In this document: piece after piece, positions 1 through 8,592 of the stretch
How the letters are laid out: every line of letters begins with the position of its first letter
Position numbering within the stretch: position 1 is the first letter of the stretch
Assembly (NCBI GenBank): GCA_963779325.1
Contig: CAVZXS010000011.1
Location: forward strand, 434,001-498,000
DNA from: CAVZXS01 sp963779325
GTDB taxonomy: Bacteria > Bacteroidota > Bacteroidia > Chitinophagales > Chitinophagaceae
Direction: 5' to 3'
Length of the DNA: 64,000 nucleotides
The notes under the pieces: generated by a model
The model's input: only the letters and a program-made list of their open reading frames with translations
What the model was told of the DNA's origin: nothing
Database searches by the model: none
Made by a program: the position numbers and the translations under genes

Positions 1-1179
1 AAATCGACTTTTCGAATATCAAGCATCTTGATTTGCAAATCCTGACTAACCTTGGGAATAATTTGAGCCAGTCCGGAAGAGTAGCAGACGCCATAAAATC
101 ATATACTATTGTATTAAGGGTTAACAATAAATTTCCACAAGCCTTAATAGGTTTAGCAGAAGATTTAGATTTTTGGACAAAAATTTCATTTCCCCCAAAA
201 AGTATTTCTTTGTATTCAAATATTTACTCATTATATAAAACAGGTCTGTCAATTGGTGCAATTCAAGTAATCAAAGAATACACTATGAAAAAAAATTAAA
301 AATTTACGAAGGATTGTTATCGAAAACGAATTTGATTTTTCTTCCCTTGACAAAGAACTTAGGCTTAACGAGGAAGAGTATACCAACCATACACCCTTCA
401 GAAAATTTTGTATTGACAATTTTTTGTCTTTAAATGAACATTCTCTGTATTGCAAATGTTCTGCTGCTTCAAATGATGACCTAAGCATTGTTCATTCTGG
501 AATACAGGTCTTTGGTGAAAAGGTTGGTAAAATGGAGCTTCTATTAAATAGATTAAAGTCAGAATTTCACTTGGCAAGAAAACTACACTTTGAGAGTTTC
601 AGTAAAACCGTCGATAAAGAGGAAATATTTTTTAGCGAGCTAATGGACAAAGAAATGATAGGAGAAGAAGTAGAAAAATTGAGAATAGCTTTTAGAATGT
701 GCTTTGGCATATTTGACAAAATAGCGCATGGAATTTGTTACTTTTTTGAATTGCCGAAAAAAAAGAATGAAAATATCTATTTTGAAATTTTGGGATAATG
801 GCAAATGTCCGAAAGGTGGAAGAAATTAAAAGATTTACAAAATCCGCATTTAGTGGCTTTATATAGCATTGCAAATGATTTTAATAACCGTCAAGGTGAG
901 TTTAATTTCTACAAAGTATGGAGAAACAAATTTGAGCATAATAACTTAATATTAGTCGATAAAACTGACGAATTGGATTTACTTAAACTTTTTGATGATG
1001 AAGAATTTATAAGTAAGGTTTCGTTTTCTTTTTTCAAAGAACAAGCATTACATCTGTTGCAGATTTGTTGTTCTGCCATATATAGTTATACTTATTTGGT
1101 ACGAACTGAAAGTATGCAGAGTAATAATGACGTGAATTATATTCCGTTTAGTATTAAACCTAAAACTAAATCAATCTAA
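1..1179 (+). pseudogene. LA2681-like HEPN-domain protein, 5'-truncated by the window and interrupted
   Basis: The reading frame is open to the left edge (no start in the window). The N-terminal part (to 299) resembles TPR helices (NLGNNLSQSGRVADAIKSY). A run of eight A at 288-295 shifts the frame; after it the protein continues from about 289 in the next frame, through FHLARKLHFES and FRMCFGIFDKIAHGI, to an in-frame TAA at 796-798, then resumes in the same frame with NPHLVALYSIANDFN and FYKVWRNKFEHNNL to 1179. These motifs match what I recall of the LA2681-type HEPN family (predicted RNase-fold, often in conflict systems); the terminal R-x3-x-H-like 'RNKFEH' fits a HEPN Rx4-6H motif. The span is one base longer than a multiple of three, as expected for a single +1 insertion. 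Whether the stop at 796 is real or also an indel artefact cannot be decided here. Confidence 0.6.
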
Positions 1180-1185
1180 AAAATA

Positions 1186-1229
1186 AACCACAGAGTCAGA
1201 GAGACACCGAGCAACACAGAGAAGTGAGA
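1186..1229. repeat. Left half of dispersed palindromic repeat (AACCACAGAG type)
   Basis: The stretch begins AACCACAGAGTCAGAGAGAC and is the reverse complement, imperfectly, of 2620-2665 on the other side of the insertion sequence. A related uninterrupted palindrome lies at 44404-44470. The repeat is therefore dispersed, and this copy has been split by the IS3 element. Confidence 0.6.
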
Positions 1230-1260
1230 TGGCCTAATATCTACGGACACAAAATTCCAA
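1230..1260. repeat. IS left terminal inverted repeat
   Basis: Starts TGGCCTAATATCTACGGACA. It pairs with the reverse complement of 2589-2619 at 23 of 31 positions; the inner 18 bp match at 15 positions. Confidence 0.65.
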
Positions 1261-1276
1261 TAAATTTACAAAATTT

Positions 1277-1576
1277 ATGGAACACAAACCCATCAGAAAG
1301 AAGCAACGTAAGTACGATGCGGATTTCAAAAAAGAAGTATTAAAGATGATCGAATCCGGACGTCCTGTACCGGAAGTAGCTCAGTCCTTAGGCATTGGCA
1401 GCAACCTGATTTATTACTGGAAAAAGCAGTTACTTAAGCCTGATGTAAAAAACAGGGTTGATACAGCCGTGGTGTATGACGAGGAGAAATCCTTGCTGCA
1501 GAAACGGATAAAGGAGTTAGAAACAGAGCGGGATATTTTAAAAAAAGCCTTGGGCATTTTCAGCCGTCCGATATAA
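1277..1576 (+). CDS. IS3-family transposase OrfA (HTH_Tnp_1, helix-turn-helix)
   Basis: A 99-residue protein. Residues about 8-50 form the IS3-type helix-turn-helix that binds the element ends (KYDADFKKEVLKMIESG, VPEVAQSLGIGSNLIYYWKK). Residues about 65-92 form a leucine-zipper-like coiled coil (LLQKRIKELETERDILKKAL) used for OrfA/OrfAB multimerisation in this family. The C-terminal LKKALGIFS is the usual place of the programmed frameshift. The start ATG at 1277 lies just inside the left repeat. Alone, OrfA normally acts as a regulator; fused to OrfB it is the transposase. Confidence 0.9.
   Translation: MEHKPIRKKQRKYDADFKKEVLKMIESGRPVPEVAQSLGIGSNLIYYWKKQLLKPDVKNRVDTAVVYDEEKSLLQKRIKELETERDILKKALGIFSRPI
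1540..1547 (+). promoter_or_regulatory. Programmed -1 ribosomal frameshift site of the IS (A AAA AAA G)
   Basis: In the orfA frame the codons are TTA AAA AAA GCC, giving a slippery A-AAA-AAA heptamer. A -1 slip yields LKKSLGHFQPSDITALYQF and runs straight into orfB, which is in the -1 frame. That is the classic IS3 OrfAB arrangement. Confidence 0.75.
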
Positions 1577-1581
1577 CAGCG

Positions 1582-2571
1582 TTGTATCAATTTGTCAGTA
1601 CTAATCAACCTGAGTATGCTGTACAGCTGCAGTGCCGTGTGTTGGGCTGCAGCCGCAGTGGATATTACAGTTGGTGTTCGGGAAAAATACATCAGCCAAA
1701 TGAAAAAATAAAAAAAATGGAACAACAGGTGATAAAAATATTTCAGGAACATCGCCGCCGCTATGGTGCCCGGCGTATAGCCAAAACGCTTCAATGCGCA
1801 GGTGAAAAGGTTAGCCGTTATAAAGCAGCAAGGATATTAAACAAGTTCGGAGTAAAAGCCATACAGCCCCGCAGCTTTGTTCCTAAAACAACGGACAGTC
1901 GCCACGCATATAAAATCAGTCCTCTGTTATTATTGGACAAGCCTAAGCCCGGCAAACCTAATGAAGTATGGGTGGGTGATATTACTTACCTCCCGTTGTC
2001 GGGCGGCCAATGGTGTTATATGGCCGTATGGATGGATTTGTTTTCCCGGAAAATTATTGGCTGGCACATTGATGATAACATGCAGGAGGCATTGATAACA
2101 ACAGCATTTAAAAAAGCAGTAAGTACCAGAAGTATTGAACAGGGATTGATTGTTCATTCCGACAGAGGAGGTCAATATGCAGGCAATGCGTTTAGAAAAA
2201 TGATAGCAGCCAATAATATGCTGCAAAGCATGAGCCGCGCAGACAACCCCTATGATAATGCCGCTATGGAATCTTACTTCAGCCGCTATAAGGCGGAGCT
2301 GTTGCAATATGGAATATTTGATAACCTGCAAGATGCCCGGACAGAAACATTCGAGTATATAGAAATGTACTACAACACCAAACGGATACATTCATCGCTG
2401 GACTATAATAATCCCATGCAATACGAACAAATTTATGAACAAAACAATAACTTTATGCCGGACAAACAAACGGCGATGCTTTATAATGAAGAATCGTCTT
2501 TTATTGAAAGGGGCATCGAGCCCCTTTCAATAAAGCACAAACAAACAGGCTCAGCATTACCCAAAGAATAG
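1582..2571 (+). CDS. IS3-family transposase OrfB (DDE integrase, rve domain)
   Basis: 329 residues from a TTG codon, but most probably made as an OrfAB fusion by the -1 frameshift at 1540-1547; the frame is open upstream of 1582. An HTH_21-like segment (HRRRYGARRIAKTLQ) is followed by the retroviral-integrase-like catalytic core. The DDE residues are visible: D in VWVGDITYLPL, D in IVHSDRGGQYAG, and E in NAAMESYFSRYKAELL. The conserved KRIHSSLDYNNPMQYE motif ends the core. About 40 extra residues follow the usual end and add little. It catalyses strand cleavage and transfer of the IS. Confidence 0.92.
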   Translation: MYQFVSTNQPEYAVQLQCRVLGCSRSGYYSWCSGKIHQPNEKIKKMEQQVIKIFQEHRRRYGARRIAKTLQCAGEKVSRYKAARILNKFGVKAIQPRSFVPKTTDSRHAYKISPLLLLDKPKPGKPNEVWVGDITYLPLSGGQWCYMAVWMDLFSRKIIGWHIDDNMQEALITTAFKKAVSTRSIEQGLIVHSDRGGQYAGNAFRKMIAANNMLQSMSRADNPYDNAAMESYFSRYKAELLQYGIFDNLQDARTETFEYIEMYYNTKRIHSSLDYNNPMQYEQIYEQNNNFMPDKQTAMLYNEESSFIERGIEPLSIKHKQTGSALPKE

Positions 2572-2588
2572 CTCTTTATTTTTTAACC

Positions 2589-2619
2589 TTGCAATTTACT
2601 GTCCGTGTAAATCAAGCCA
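2589..2619. repeat. IS right terminal inverted repeat
   Basis: Ends in CAAGCCA; its reverse complement aligns without gaps to 1230-1260 (TGGCTTGATTTACACGGACA against TGGCCTAATATCTACGGACA in the outer part). Confidence 0.65.
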
Positions 2620-2665
2620 CCTCAAAGATCACCGTGTAACTCAGTGCCCTTGTGTCACCGTGGTT
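2620..2665. repeat. Right half of the dispersed palindromic repeat split by the IS
   Basis: Ends GTGTCACCGTGGTT. Its reverse complement begins AACCACGGTGACACAAGGGC and aligns with the arm at 1186-1229, sharing AACCAC, CA, CAC, GAG and ACA blocks in register. Rejoining the arms without the IS would restore a palindrome of roughly 90 bp. Confidence 0.6.
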
Positions 2666-2764
2666 CAAAACCATCCTTCGGAAAAGCTGCGGAGGATAAA
2701 AAAAATAAAAATGAGTAAATTAAAAACACAATGAAAGAATCAATATTTACAGCGTATTCGGCAA

Positions 2765-3246
2765 TTATTTGTCATCATCCGTTAATTCAAGATAAGCAAG
2801 CACCAACTCATTAAGCCGTTTATTCTTTTTATGAACAAGTAAATAGCTGTATATAAACATACCACCGGCGTTAAATTGCTTGTTACCTTACAATTATGTG
2901 TTGAGGGATGGTCGTAGTAGTCAAACCAGCTTAAAAATTTTCTTGACCGCGCGGTTTCCTGCCATCGGAATTGTCGCAGACATATACAACGGCATTCGAT
3001 TTTGATAAAAGGAAGTCACCAACAATTGTAATGACAGTATCAGCAATTTTTTATCAGTGCCTTTGCGAACAGTTTGCCTTTTTGACTATAAGTTCAGATT
3101 GAAAGAAAAGAAGTATGGTGCTATTTCAGGTCGTGATGCTAAAATATTCGGCATATGCAAATGAAATAACATTGATATTCATCACCTGCATTGGTTGTAA
3201 AAACAAAGGTAAGGTCGTCGATATTTGGATAAAGAGTATAGGCGTG
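2765..3246 (-). pseudogene. Decayed small protein gene (possibly DUF6169-like)
   Basis: No long open frame exists, but fragments in different minus-strand frames join into one protein: YPNIDDLTFVFTTNAGDEYQ, then KIADTVITIVGDFLLSKSN, AVVYVCDNSDGR, FLSWFDYYDHPS, and GGMFIYSYLLVHKKNKRLNE with ELVLAYLELTDDDK before the stop at 2765. The pattern (VVYxCDxSDGR followed by WFxYY and a C-terminal helix) recalls a small Bacteroidota family that I believe is DUF6169, of unknown function. At least three frame breaks and stops interrupt it, so it is either a true pseudogene or very indel-rich. The family name is from memory. Confidence 0.5.
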
Positions 3247-3279
3247 CAAAATGAGGCCATGTGATTTTTCTAAGTTGTT

Positions 3280-3426
3280 TTAAGGAAGTTCCATGTTGCA
3301 TGGCGTCCCGATAATTTTTTGATCGGCCAGCATTTTTTGAACCATTTCTAATTTGGTCATAGGTTTAACCTTTGGCCTGCGTTTGGAACGCACACTCTTT
3401 TTGGGTTTAACAATTGCTGAGGCCAT
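3280..3426 (-). CDS. Small basic protein, 48 aa, unknown
   Basis: ATG at 3426, stop TAA at 3280. The first half is Lys/Arg-rich (KPKKSVRSKRRPKVKP), the second half is helical (MTKLEMVQKMLADQ). It lies directly upstream of, and in the same direction as, the decayed gene at 2765-3246, with about 35 bp between, so the two probably formed one operon. I do not recognise a family. The composition suggests nucleic-acid contact, but that is a guess. Confidence 0.35.
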   Translation of the reverse strand: MASAIVKPKKSVRSKRRPKVKPMTKLEMVQKMLADQKIIGTPCNMELP

Positions 3427-3522
3427 GACAAATGATTTATTGCAATTTACAAAAATTTAAACAAAAAATGAGCAAATTAAAATCAATGCCGAAATAAAAT
3501 CGGCATCAAAAATTTATAAATT

Positions 3523-4971
3523 ATGAAATTGAAATTAACAGGAAAACAAATCCGTGCCATTGGTTACGCAGAAGGGCCGGTGGTAAGTGTGGCCATGCAT
3601 ACCATGAGTACACACTTTAAACACAGTACCGAAGAAGAAGCATTGCAAATATTAAAAGATGTATTGGCAGCGCCGGAAAATTATTTGGCAGATGAAGTGA
3701 TTATCTAAAATTGCAGAGAAATTAATTGATAGTTGAAAGAAGAAAGGTAACTGGAAATTCCATTAAGGAAAAAGGCGTGGAGTACAATGTTTTTGGTGCC
3801 AAGCATATTGAAGAGGGTGCTTTGCTGCAAATGCAAATAGCTGCTAAATTACCCGTGGCTGTTGCCGGTGCATTGATGCCGGATGCACACCAGGGCTACG
3901 GCTTACCGATAGGCGGTGTATTGGCAACAGATAATGCCGTTATTCCGTATGCGGTGGGTGTGGATATTGGTTGCAGAATGTGTCTAAGCATTTTTGCCAT
4001 CAATCCCGATGAGTTGAAAAAGAGAGAAGCTAATTTTCAACGGGAGTTAGTGGCCAATACATTGTTTGGTGCAGGAAGAGAATTCAGTACCGAACACTGA
4101 ACATGAAGTACTGGACAGAAAAGAATTTACTGAAATAAATTTCTTGCAACCATTGCAGCATAAAGCATTAAAGCAATTGGGCAGCAGCGGCAGCGGTAAT
4201 CACTTTGTAGAGTTTGGTAAAGTAGAAATTACGGACGAGAACAACCCGATGGGATTACCGGTTGGTAATTATGTTGGTTTGTTAAGTCATAGCGGCAGCC
4301 GCGGTTTGGGCGCCACCATTGCCAATCACTATACACAAATTGCCATGCAAAAAACACCGTTGCCGAAAGAAGCCAAGCATTTAGCATGGCTTGGGTTGGA
4401 TACTGAAGAAGGAATGGAATACTGGCTGGCCATGAATTTGGCGGGTGATTATGCTTCTGCCTGTCACCATACCATACATGCAAAAATTGCAAAAGCCATT
4501 GGTGAAAAACCGTTAGCCATGGTTGAGAACCATCACAACTTTGCATGGAAAGAAATGTATGAAGGAAAAGAAGTGATTGTACACCGTAAAGGTGCTACAC
4601 CTGCGGGTAAAAATGTATTGGGAATAATTCCGGGCAGTATGACGGCACCGGGCTTTATAGTAAAAGGTAAAGGTGAATTGACTTCTTTAAATTCTGCAAG
4701 CCATGGCGCCGGGAGAAAAATGAGTCGCAGCAAAGCATTAGTCAATATTACCCATGATGCATTGAAAAAAGAATTGAAGGAGCATGGTGTGAAATTAATA
4801 GGCGGCGGATTGGATGAAGCGCCGTTTGCTTACAAAGACATTCATGAAGTAATGCAATGCCAAACAACGTTGGTAGATGTACTGGGGAAATTTTACCCGG
4901 TTATTGTACAAATGGATGGTAATGATCCAAGAAAACACAGGAAGAGAAGGGATGAAGTAGCAGGTGAATAG
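3523..4971 (+). pseudogene. rtcB: RtcB-family RNA ligase, interrupted by frameshifts
   Basis: RtcB joins 2',3'-cyclic phosphate/3'-phosphate RNA ends to 5'-OH ends using GTP and Mn2+. Three adjoining frames together give the whole Bacteroidota-type protein: the N-terminal module (3523-3708, LTGKQIRAIGYAEGPVVSVA), the core with PDAHQGYGLPIGGVLA and AVGVDIGCRM (3726-4100), and the C-terminal half with GSGNHFVEFG, HSGSRGLGA and SHGAGRKMSR (4066-4971). The last holds the His that is guanylylated in the family. Breaks lie near 3704-3735 and 4085-4095. The total span (1449 nt) is a multiple of three and has the expected length of about 483 residues, so all domains are present. Single-base insertions of the kind found in other genes here could explain the breaks. 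A strong terminator follows. Confidence 0.8.
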
Positions 4972-5003
4972 TCATTAATTTAAAAAATTATAATTGAGCA
5001 GTC

Positions 5004-5038
5004 ACTCCTGTTGTCATTCGGCAACAGGAGTTTTTTTT
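5004..5038 (+). terminator. Rho-independent terminator after rtcB
   Basis: Perfect 10-bp stem ACTCCTGTTG / CAACAGGAGT (5004-5013, 5022-5031), 8-nt loop, then a run of T to 5038. Confidence 0.9.
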
Positions 5039-5136
5039 CGTGCTTTTACTTAGTAAAAATAGTATTGGAAAATTTTTTAACCGTTTAAACGTTTATGAAA
5101 ACGTAATGTCTGAATTACTCTAAAAATCTAAACTTT

Positions 5137-5979
5137 ATGAAATTAACTTCAATCTTTACTTTTCTTTCCGTTTCTGCAATTACTGTTTTAGTGTCTTGTA
5201 AAAAAGATGTGTCATCAGTTATTGCCGATGTGGAAACCACCTTTCAATTGAGCGAAAATCAGGCGACTTCCGAAGCGTTACAGGATGATGCCAATGCCAT
5301 TTTCTTTGAGGCCGCTACCGATAAAGGTTTGTTGGGAGCCCGTACTTCAGAGACGGTTCAAACAACCAATACACTGAGCTGCGCTGCGGTAACCGTAACA
5401 CCGGCTGTCGGGTTTCCTAAAACTATTGTTGTTGACTTTGGTGCAGGTTGTGCATCTGCAGACGGTATCAACCGCAGCGGAAAAATCAATATTGTGTTAT
5501 CTGATTCTGTGCGTAAAACCGGCAGTAATGCGGTAATTACTTTTACCAATTATTTTTCGGCAGGCTTCAAAGTAGAAGGCACCATTACATGGACCAATAC
5601 ATCTACACCTAATGCAATAAGCTGGACAAGACAGATTGCCAACGGTAAGATTACAGGACCCAATGCCTATTACTGGCTGCATACAGGAACAAAGTCTATT
5701 ACGCAAACAGCAGGCGCTTCTACCCCGTTGAATATATTGGATGATGTATTCTCTGTTACGGGAAATCATACCGTAACCAATCCTTCAGGTAAAAGCAGAA
5801 CAGCTACTATTACTGAAGCATTGGAAAAGAAAACTGTTTGTCATAATATAACCAAAGGAAAAATAAAAATAGAAGGCCCGGCGCACTTTGCTATACTTGA
5901 TTATGGCGACGGCACTTGCGACAGGCAGGCTACCATTTCAATTGACGGCAGAACGCCGAGAACTATTTTACTTCCATAA
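5137..5979 (+). CDS. Hypothetical lipoprotein, 280 aa
   Basis: An N-terminal lipoprotein signal peptide is clear: MKLTSIFTF, a hydrophobic stretch, then the lipobox LVSC with Cys at residue 21. The mature part is beta-rich with many Thr, Ser, Gly and Asn (for example VTVTPAVGFPKTIVVDFGAG) and few charged catalytic-looking residues. I do not recognise a family. It is probably anchored in the outer or inner membrane facing the periplasm. It stands alone between two terminators. Upstream, the palindrome CGTTTAAACG (5082-5091) and a second CGTTT...AAACG pair (5090-5103) could be an operator. Confidence 0.75.
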   Translation: MKLTSIFTFLSVSAITVLVSCKKDVSSVIADVETTFQLSENQATSEALQDDANAIFFEAATDKGLLGARTSETVQTTNTLSCAAVTVTPAVGFPKTIVVDFGAGCASADGINRSGKINIVLSDSVRKTGSNAVITFTNYFSAGFKVEGTITWTNTSTPNAISWTRQIANGKITGPNAYYWLHTGTKSITQTAGASTPLNILDDVFSVTGNHTVTNPSGKSRTATITEALEKKTVCHNITKGKIKIEGPAHFAILDYGDGTCDRQATISIDGRTPRTILLP

Positions 5980-6000
5980 AAAGATTATACCCTGATTAAT

Positions 6001-6031
6001 AAAGCCGTGAAGAAAATTCTTCGCGGCTTTT
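6001..6031 (+). terminator. Terminator of the lipoprotein gene
   Basis: Stem AAAGCCGTGAAGAA pairs with TTCTTCGCGGCTTT (one T-G pair), followed by a T-rich tail. It lies 21 bp after the stop. Confidence 0.75.
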
Positions 6032-6042
6032 ATTTTTAAAAT

Positions 6043-6077
6043 AAAAAGCCCCGGGGCGCCACCACCCCGGGAACTTT
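6043..6077. terminator. Bidirectional GC-rich hairpin between converging genes
   Basis: CCCGGGG (6050-6056) pairs with CCCCGGG (6065-6071), flanked by AAAAG and CTTTT. It is likely to serve the minus-strand gene that ends at 6111 as well as back up the terminator before it. Confidence 0.6.
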
Positions 6078-6110
6078 TGTATTTAAAATGGAGTACGTAT
6101 TTTTTTAAAA

Positions 6111-6389
6111 TTAAGCCCTCGCCTGCCGCAATACATTTTTCGTATGTATATCATTTAATATACCGTTGACGACTTTAATCTCTTTGCACAAAAAAATTAT
6201 TTCCTTCGTGTTTTCACCAATACTCAGGCAGTTCAATAATTCTTTCAGCATGGAAAGCCGGTCGTCATAATATACTTCCATTGTTTCAATGGAGTCGGCC
6301 AGGATATGCGTTTGTAAAGTTTTCGGCGGGGACTTTTTAGAATTTTCAATTACAACTTTTTTCAGTTGCTGCAGTCGCTGCTGTTTCAT
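6111..6389 (-). CDS. Hypothetical protein, 92 aa
   Basis: A small, mostly helical, charged protein (MKQQRLQQLKKVVIENSKK; TMEVYYDDRLSMLKELLNCL) with no signal peptide or membrane segment. No family is recognised. The ATG at 6389 and a hairpin terminator just beyond the stop support a real gene. It is monocistronic. Confidence 0.5.
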   Translation of the reverse strand: MKQQRLQQLKKVVIENSKKSPPKTLQTHILADSIETMEVYYDDRLSMLKELLNCLSIGENTKEIIFLCKEIKVVNGILNDIHTKNVLRQARA

Positions 6390-6427
6390 AATTAAAAAAA
6401 TTACAGGTTAACAAAATAAGGTTTAAT

Positions 6428-6453
6428 GCCTGCCCGACTGACGTCGTTCAGGC
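6428..6453. repeat. Intergenic palindrome
   Basis: GCCTGCCCGAC (6428-6438) pairs with GTCGTTCAGGC (6443-6453) at 9 of 11 positions around a TGAC loop. It looks like a dispersed REP-type hairpin, similar in composition to the GGCAGGCA-G-TGCCTGCC palindrome at 45123-45139. Confidence 0.4.
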
Positions 6454-6646
6454 GGGGTCAATGGTCAACTATTTTAAGAACTTCTTTTAACAACCCAAAG
6501 TTGGGAGCTTAGAGCTTCCGTAACAAGAGCAGCCGTACTGATTTTTAAACGTAGTGCTGCCTTTAAAAAAACGTAGTTCTACTTATGGCAGTCCATGCGG
6601 GGTTGTATACTTTTACTGTAAATCGTTAATCTTAAAATTTATTATT

Positions 6647-7135
6647 ATGAGAATGCAACCAACAATTTGTAAAATTTCCTTCCTGCTTGTTTTATCAGTA
6701 ATCGTTTTATCCTCCTGCGATAATGAAAACGGCACAGGTGTTAATATTCCCAACCCTAAAGACACATCGGCCCTGGGCAGGATCAATCATTTTATCCCGC
6801 AGGATGAAATAGAAAGATTTAAAAAAGATTATATGGTAGTTCGTGACAGCCTGGCCCGTTCCAACCCCGATTTTTTTATTCCCCTTACAGAAGCATTTAA
6901 TAAACAAGCTCTGCTTGATTTATTGAAAGACCCTAAAAACGTAGGCCTGAAAATTTATTACGGTGTAAAAACAGGTAAGAGAAAAGAACTCCGCATGATC
7001 ATTGTGGGCGTAGATGAACAAGGCAATGATTTATACCTAATCGGAGGCGAAAAATCTGCAGTGGCAGCCCAAGTAACAGGTGGCGGCGGTAAAGGTGGTT
7101 TAGAATACGGCCAATGTCCTCCCTGCGAAGAATAA
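6647..7135 (+). CDS. Hypothetical lipoprotein, 162 aa
   Basis: The start at 6647 (MRMQPTICKISF) is preferred over an upstream in-frame ATG at 6554 because it places a standard lipoprotein signal peptide at the N-terminus, with lipobox LSSC and Cys at residue 25. The mature protein begins with a flexible DNENGTG linker and ends with GGGGKGG and CPPCEE, a CxxC at the very end that might bind metal or form a disulfide. No family is recognised. It is followed 49 bp later by the membrane protein/kinase operon and may be part of it, but there is no direct evidence. Confidence 0.65.
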   Translation: MRMQPTICKISFLLVLSVIVLSSCDNENGTGVNIPNPKDTSALGRINHFIPQDEIERFKKDYMVVRDSLARSNPDFFIPLTEAFNKQALLDLLKDPKNVGLKIYYGVKTGKRKELRMIIVGVDEQGNDLYLIGGEKSAVAAQVTGGGGKGGLEYGQCPPCEE

Positions 7136-7184
7136 TCTGTTAGTGACAGGTTTTATATATTGAAAGAACTGTAACAGAGAAAAC

Positions 7185-7859
7185 ATGAACGATACCATTC
7201 GCTTTATTCTAAGCCTTAGTATATTACCCGCGACAGTTATAGGGGCGGTAAAATTCCGTAAGATGGATCCGTCTTACCGCCTCTTTATATATTATATATT
7301 TTTTGTTCTGGGCTTTGAGGTATTTGTGTATTCCCTGATGCGCCTTGCCGAACAACAGGCGGCGTTTAGTACCCTGGGAGTTTCTTATAATATATACGCT
7401 ATTGCAGAATTCAGTTTTCTTACATGGGTATTCCATAAATGGGGCTTATTCAATAACAATCAAAAAGTTTTTCTTTCCATCATAGTTGTTTTCCTGTTAT
7501 CGTGGTTTCTCTCCACTTTACTTATTAAGGGATTTTATAAAAGGAATCACTATTTTGCCATCGCCTATTCATTTGCATTGATTTTTTTCAGCATTTCGGC
7601 ATTCAACAAGCTGGTGGTGCAGGAACGCAAATCCATGTTGAGAAATCCTAAATTTTGGATTTGCCTCGGCATTGTTATTTTCTTCAGTTATTTTGCTATA
7701 AGCAGTTCTGTAAAAATTCTGATATTTCGAAATGATGACAATAAAGAATTTTTTGATAAACTTCAAGATATAAATGTTTACGCAAATCTCTTAGCAAATC
7801 TGCTGTATGCTGCAGCTATATTATGGATACCCAACAAAAAGAATTTTATAACTCGTTGA
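7185..7859 (+). CDS. Multi-pass membrane protein, 224 aa, cotranscribed with a sensor kinase
   Basis: About six or seven hydrophobic segments cover the protein (for example LFIYYIFFVLGFEVFVYSL, VFLSIIVVFLLSWFLSTLL, FAIAYSFALIFFSISAF). No soluble domain or catalytic motif is visible. Its 3' end overlaps the start of the histidine kinase gene by 37 nt, so translation is probably coupled. A role as membrane sensor or accessory subunit for the soluble-domain-poor kinase is an inference from this overlap. Confidence 0.75.
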   Translation: MNDTIRFILSLSILPATVIGAVKFRKMDPSYRLFIYYIFFVLGFEVFVYSLMRLAEQQAAFSTLGVSYNIYAIAEFSFLTWVFHKWGLFNNNQKVFLSIIVVFLLSWFLSTLLIKGFYKRNHYFAIAYSFALIFFSISAFNKLVVQERKSMLRNPKFWICLGIVIFFSYFAISSSVKILIFRNDDNKEFFDKLQDINVYANLLANLLYAAAILWIPNKKNFITR

Positions 7860-8569
7860 TGATTGTTGTAGTGGTGGTGGGTATCATATTACTCTTCTTC
7901 ATCATTACCATCATTCGTTACCAGCGAAAAACAATGCGCTGGAACAAGGAGAAAATACGTGCCGAAATAGATACATTGGAAAATGAACGCCGCCGCATTG
8001 CCGCCGATTTGCACGATGAACTGGGGCCTTTGCTTTCAGCAGTTAAATTGCAAATTAATAACTTAGATACCAACAATGCGGATGATAAAATTATTATTGA
8101 TAAATCCAGTCACTACATTGATAATATTATTGGTAAGCTGCGGGAAATTTCCAACAACCTGATGCCCAATACGCTTTTACGCAAAGGGTTAAAAAAAGCG
8201 ATGGAAGAGTTTTTGGAAAGCAGCAGCCGGTTGTATAAGATGGAAATAAAATTTACCTGCGATGACAACCTGCAGCTTGATCAGCAACAGGAAATAAATA
8301 TTTACCGCATTCTGCAGGAGATATTTCACAATACAATAAAACATGCAGAAGCCACTTGCCTCATTATACGGATGACGGCGGAAAACAACCGGCTGATAAT
8401 AGTAACGGCCGATAACGGGCAGGGCTTTGATTATTCTACAAAATCGAGAGAAGTTTCGGGCCTCGGGCTTCGTAACTTGCAGAGCAGGGCCGAGGTACTG
8501 GGCGGAGAAGTGGCCTGCTCCTCCGAACCCGGCAAAGGAACTATGTATACTTTCGAAATTCCTGTTTAA
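7823..8569 (+). CDS. NarL/UhpB-type sensor histidine kinase (HisKA_3)
   Basis: 248 residues: one N-terminal transmembrane helix (residues 12-30, MIVVVVVGIILLFFIITII), a short coiled linker, then a HisKA_3 dimerisation domain with the phosphorylated His in RRRIAADLHDELGPLLSAV (about residue 64), and a HATPase_c domain with N-box EIFHNTIKHA, G1 DNGQGF and G2 GLGLRNLQSR. There is almost no periplasmic part, so signal sensing must come from the membrane or from a partner, most likely the upstream membrane protein. The cognate response regulator follows 23 bp downstream. Confidence 0.92.
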   Translation: MDTQQKEFYNSLMIVVVVVGIILLFFIITIIRYQRKTMRWNKEKIRAEIDTLENERRRIAADLHDELGPLLSAVKLQINNLDTNNADDKIIIDKSSHYIDNIIGKLREISNNLMPNTLLRKGLKKAMEEFLESSSRLYKMEIKFTCDDNLQLDQQQEINIYRILQEIFHNTIKHAEATCLIIRMTAENNRLIIVTADNGQGFDYSTKSREVSGLGLRNLQSRAEVLGGEVACSSEPGKGTMYTFEIPV

Positions 8570-8592
8570 TTTTTTTGTAGTTTAGCTTTAGT

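Larger units (their letters stand above)
1230..2619 (+). mobile_element. IS3-family insertion sequence, complete, about 1390 bp
   Basis: The element holds an orfA/orfB pair with a slippery heptamer between them and has terminal inverted repeats of about 31 bp (1230-1260 and 2589-2619). Aligned without gaps, the ends share 23 of 31 positions, begin TGGC and end GCCA, and include ACGGACA and AAATT blocks, which fits the TG...CA ends of the IS3 family. No convincing short target-site duplication is visible next to the ends. Both reading frames are intact, so the copy may be active. Confidence 0.8.

Noticed and set aside
1930..2391. 153-codon minus-strand frame inside the transposase gene
   Set aside because: It is antisense to a clear DDE integrase and shows no domain.
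1227..2622. Target-site duplication of the IS
   Set aside because: The three bases next to the proposed ends (AGA and CCT) do not match; longer duplications were not found either.
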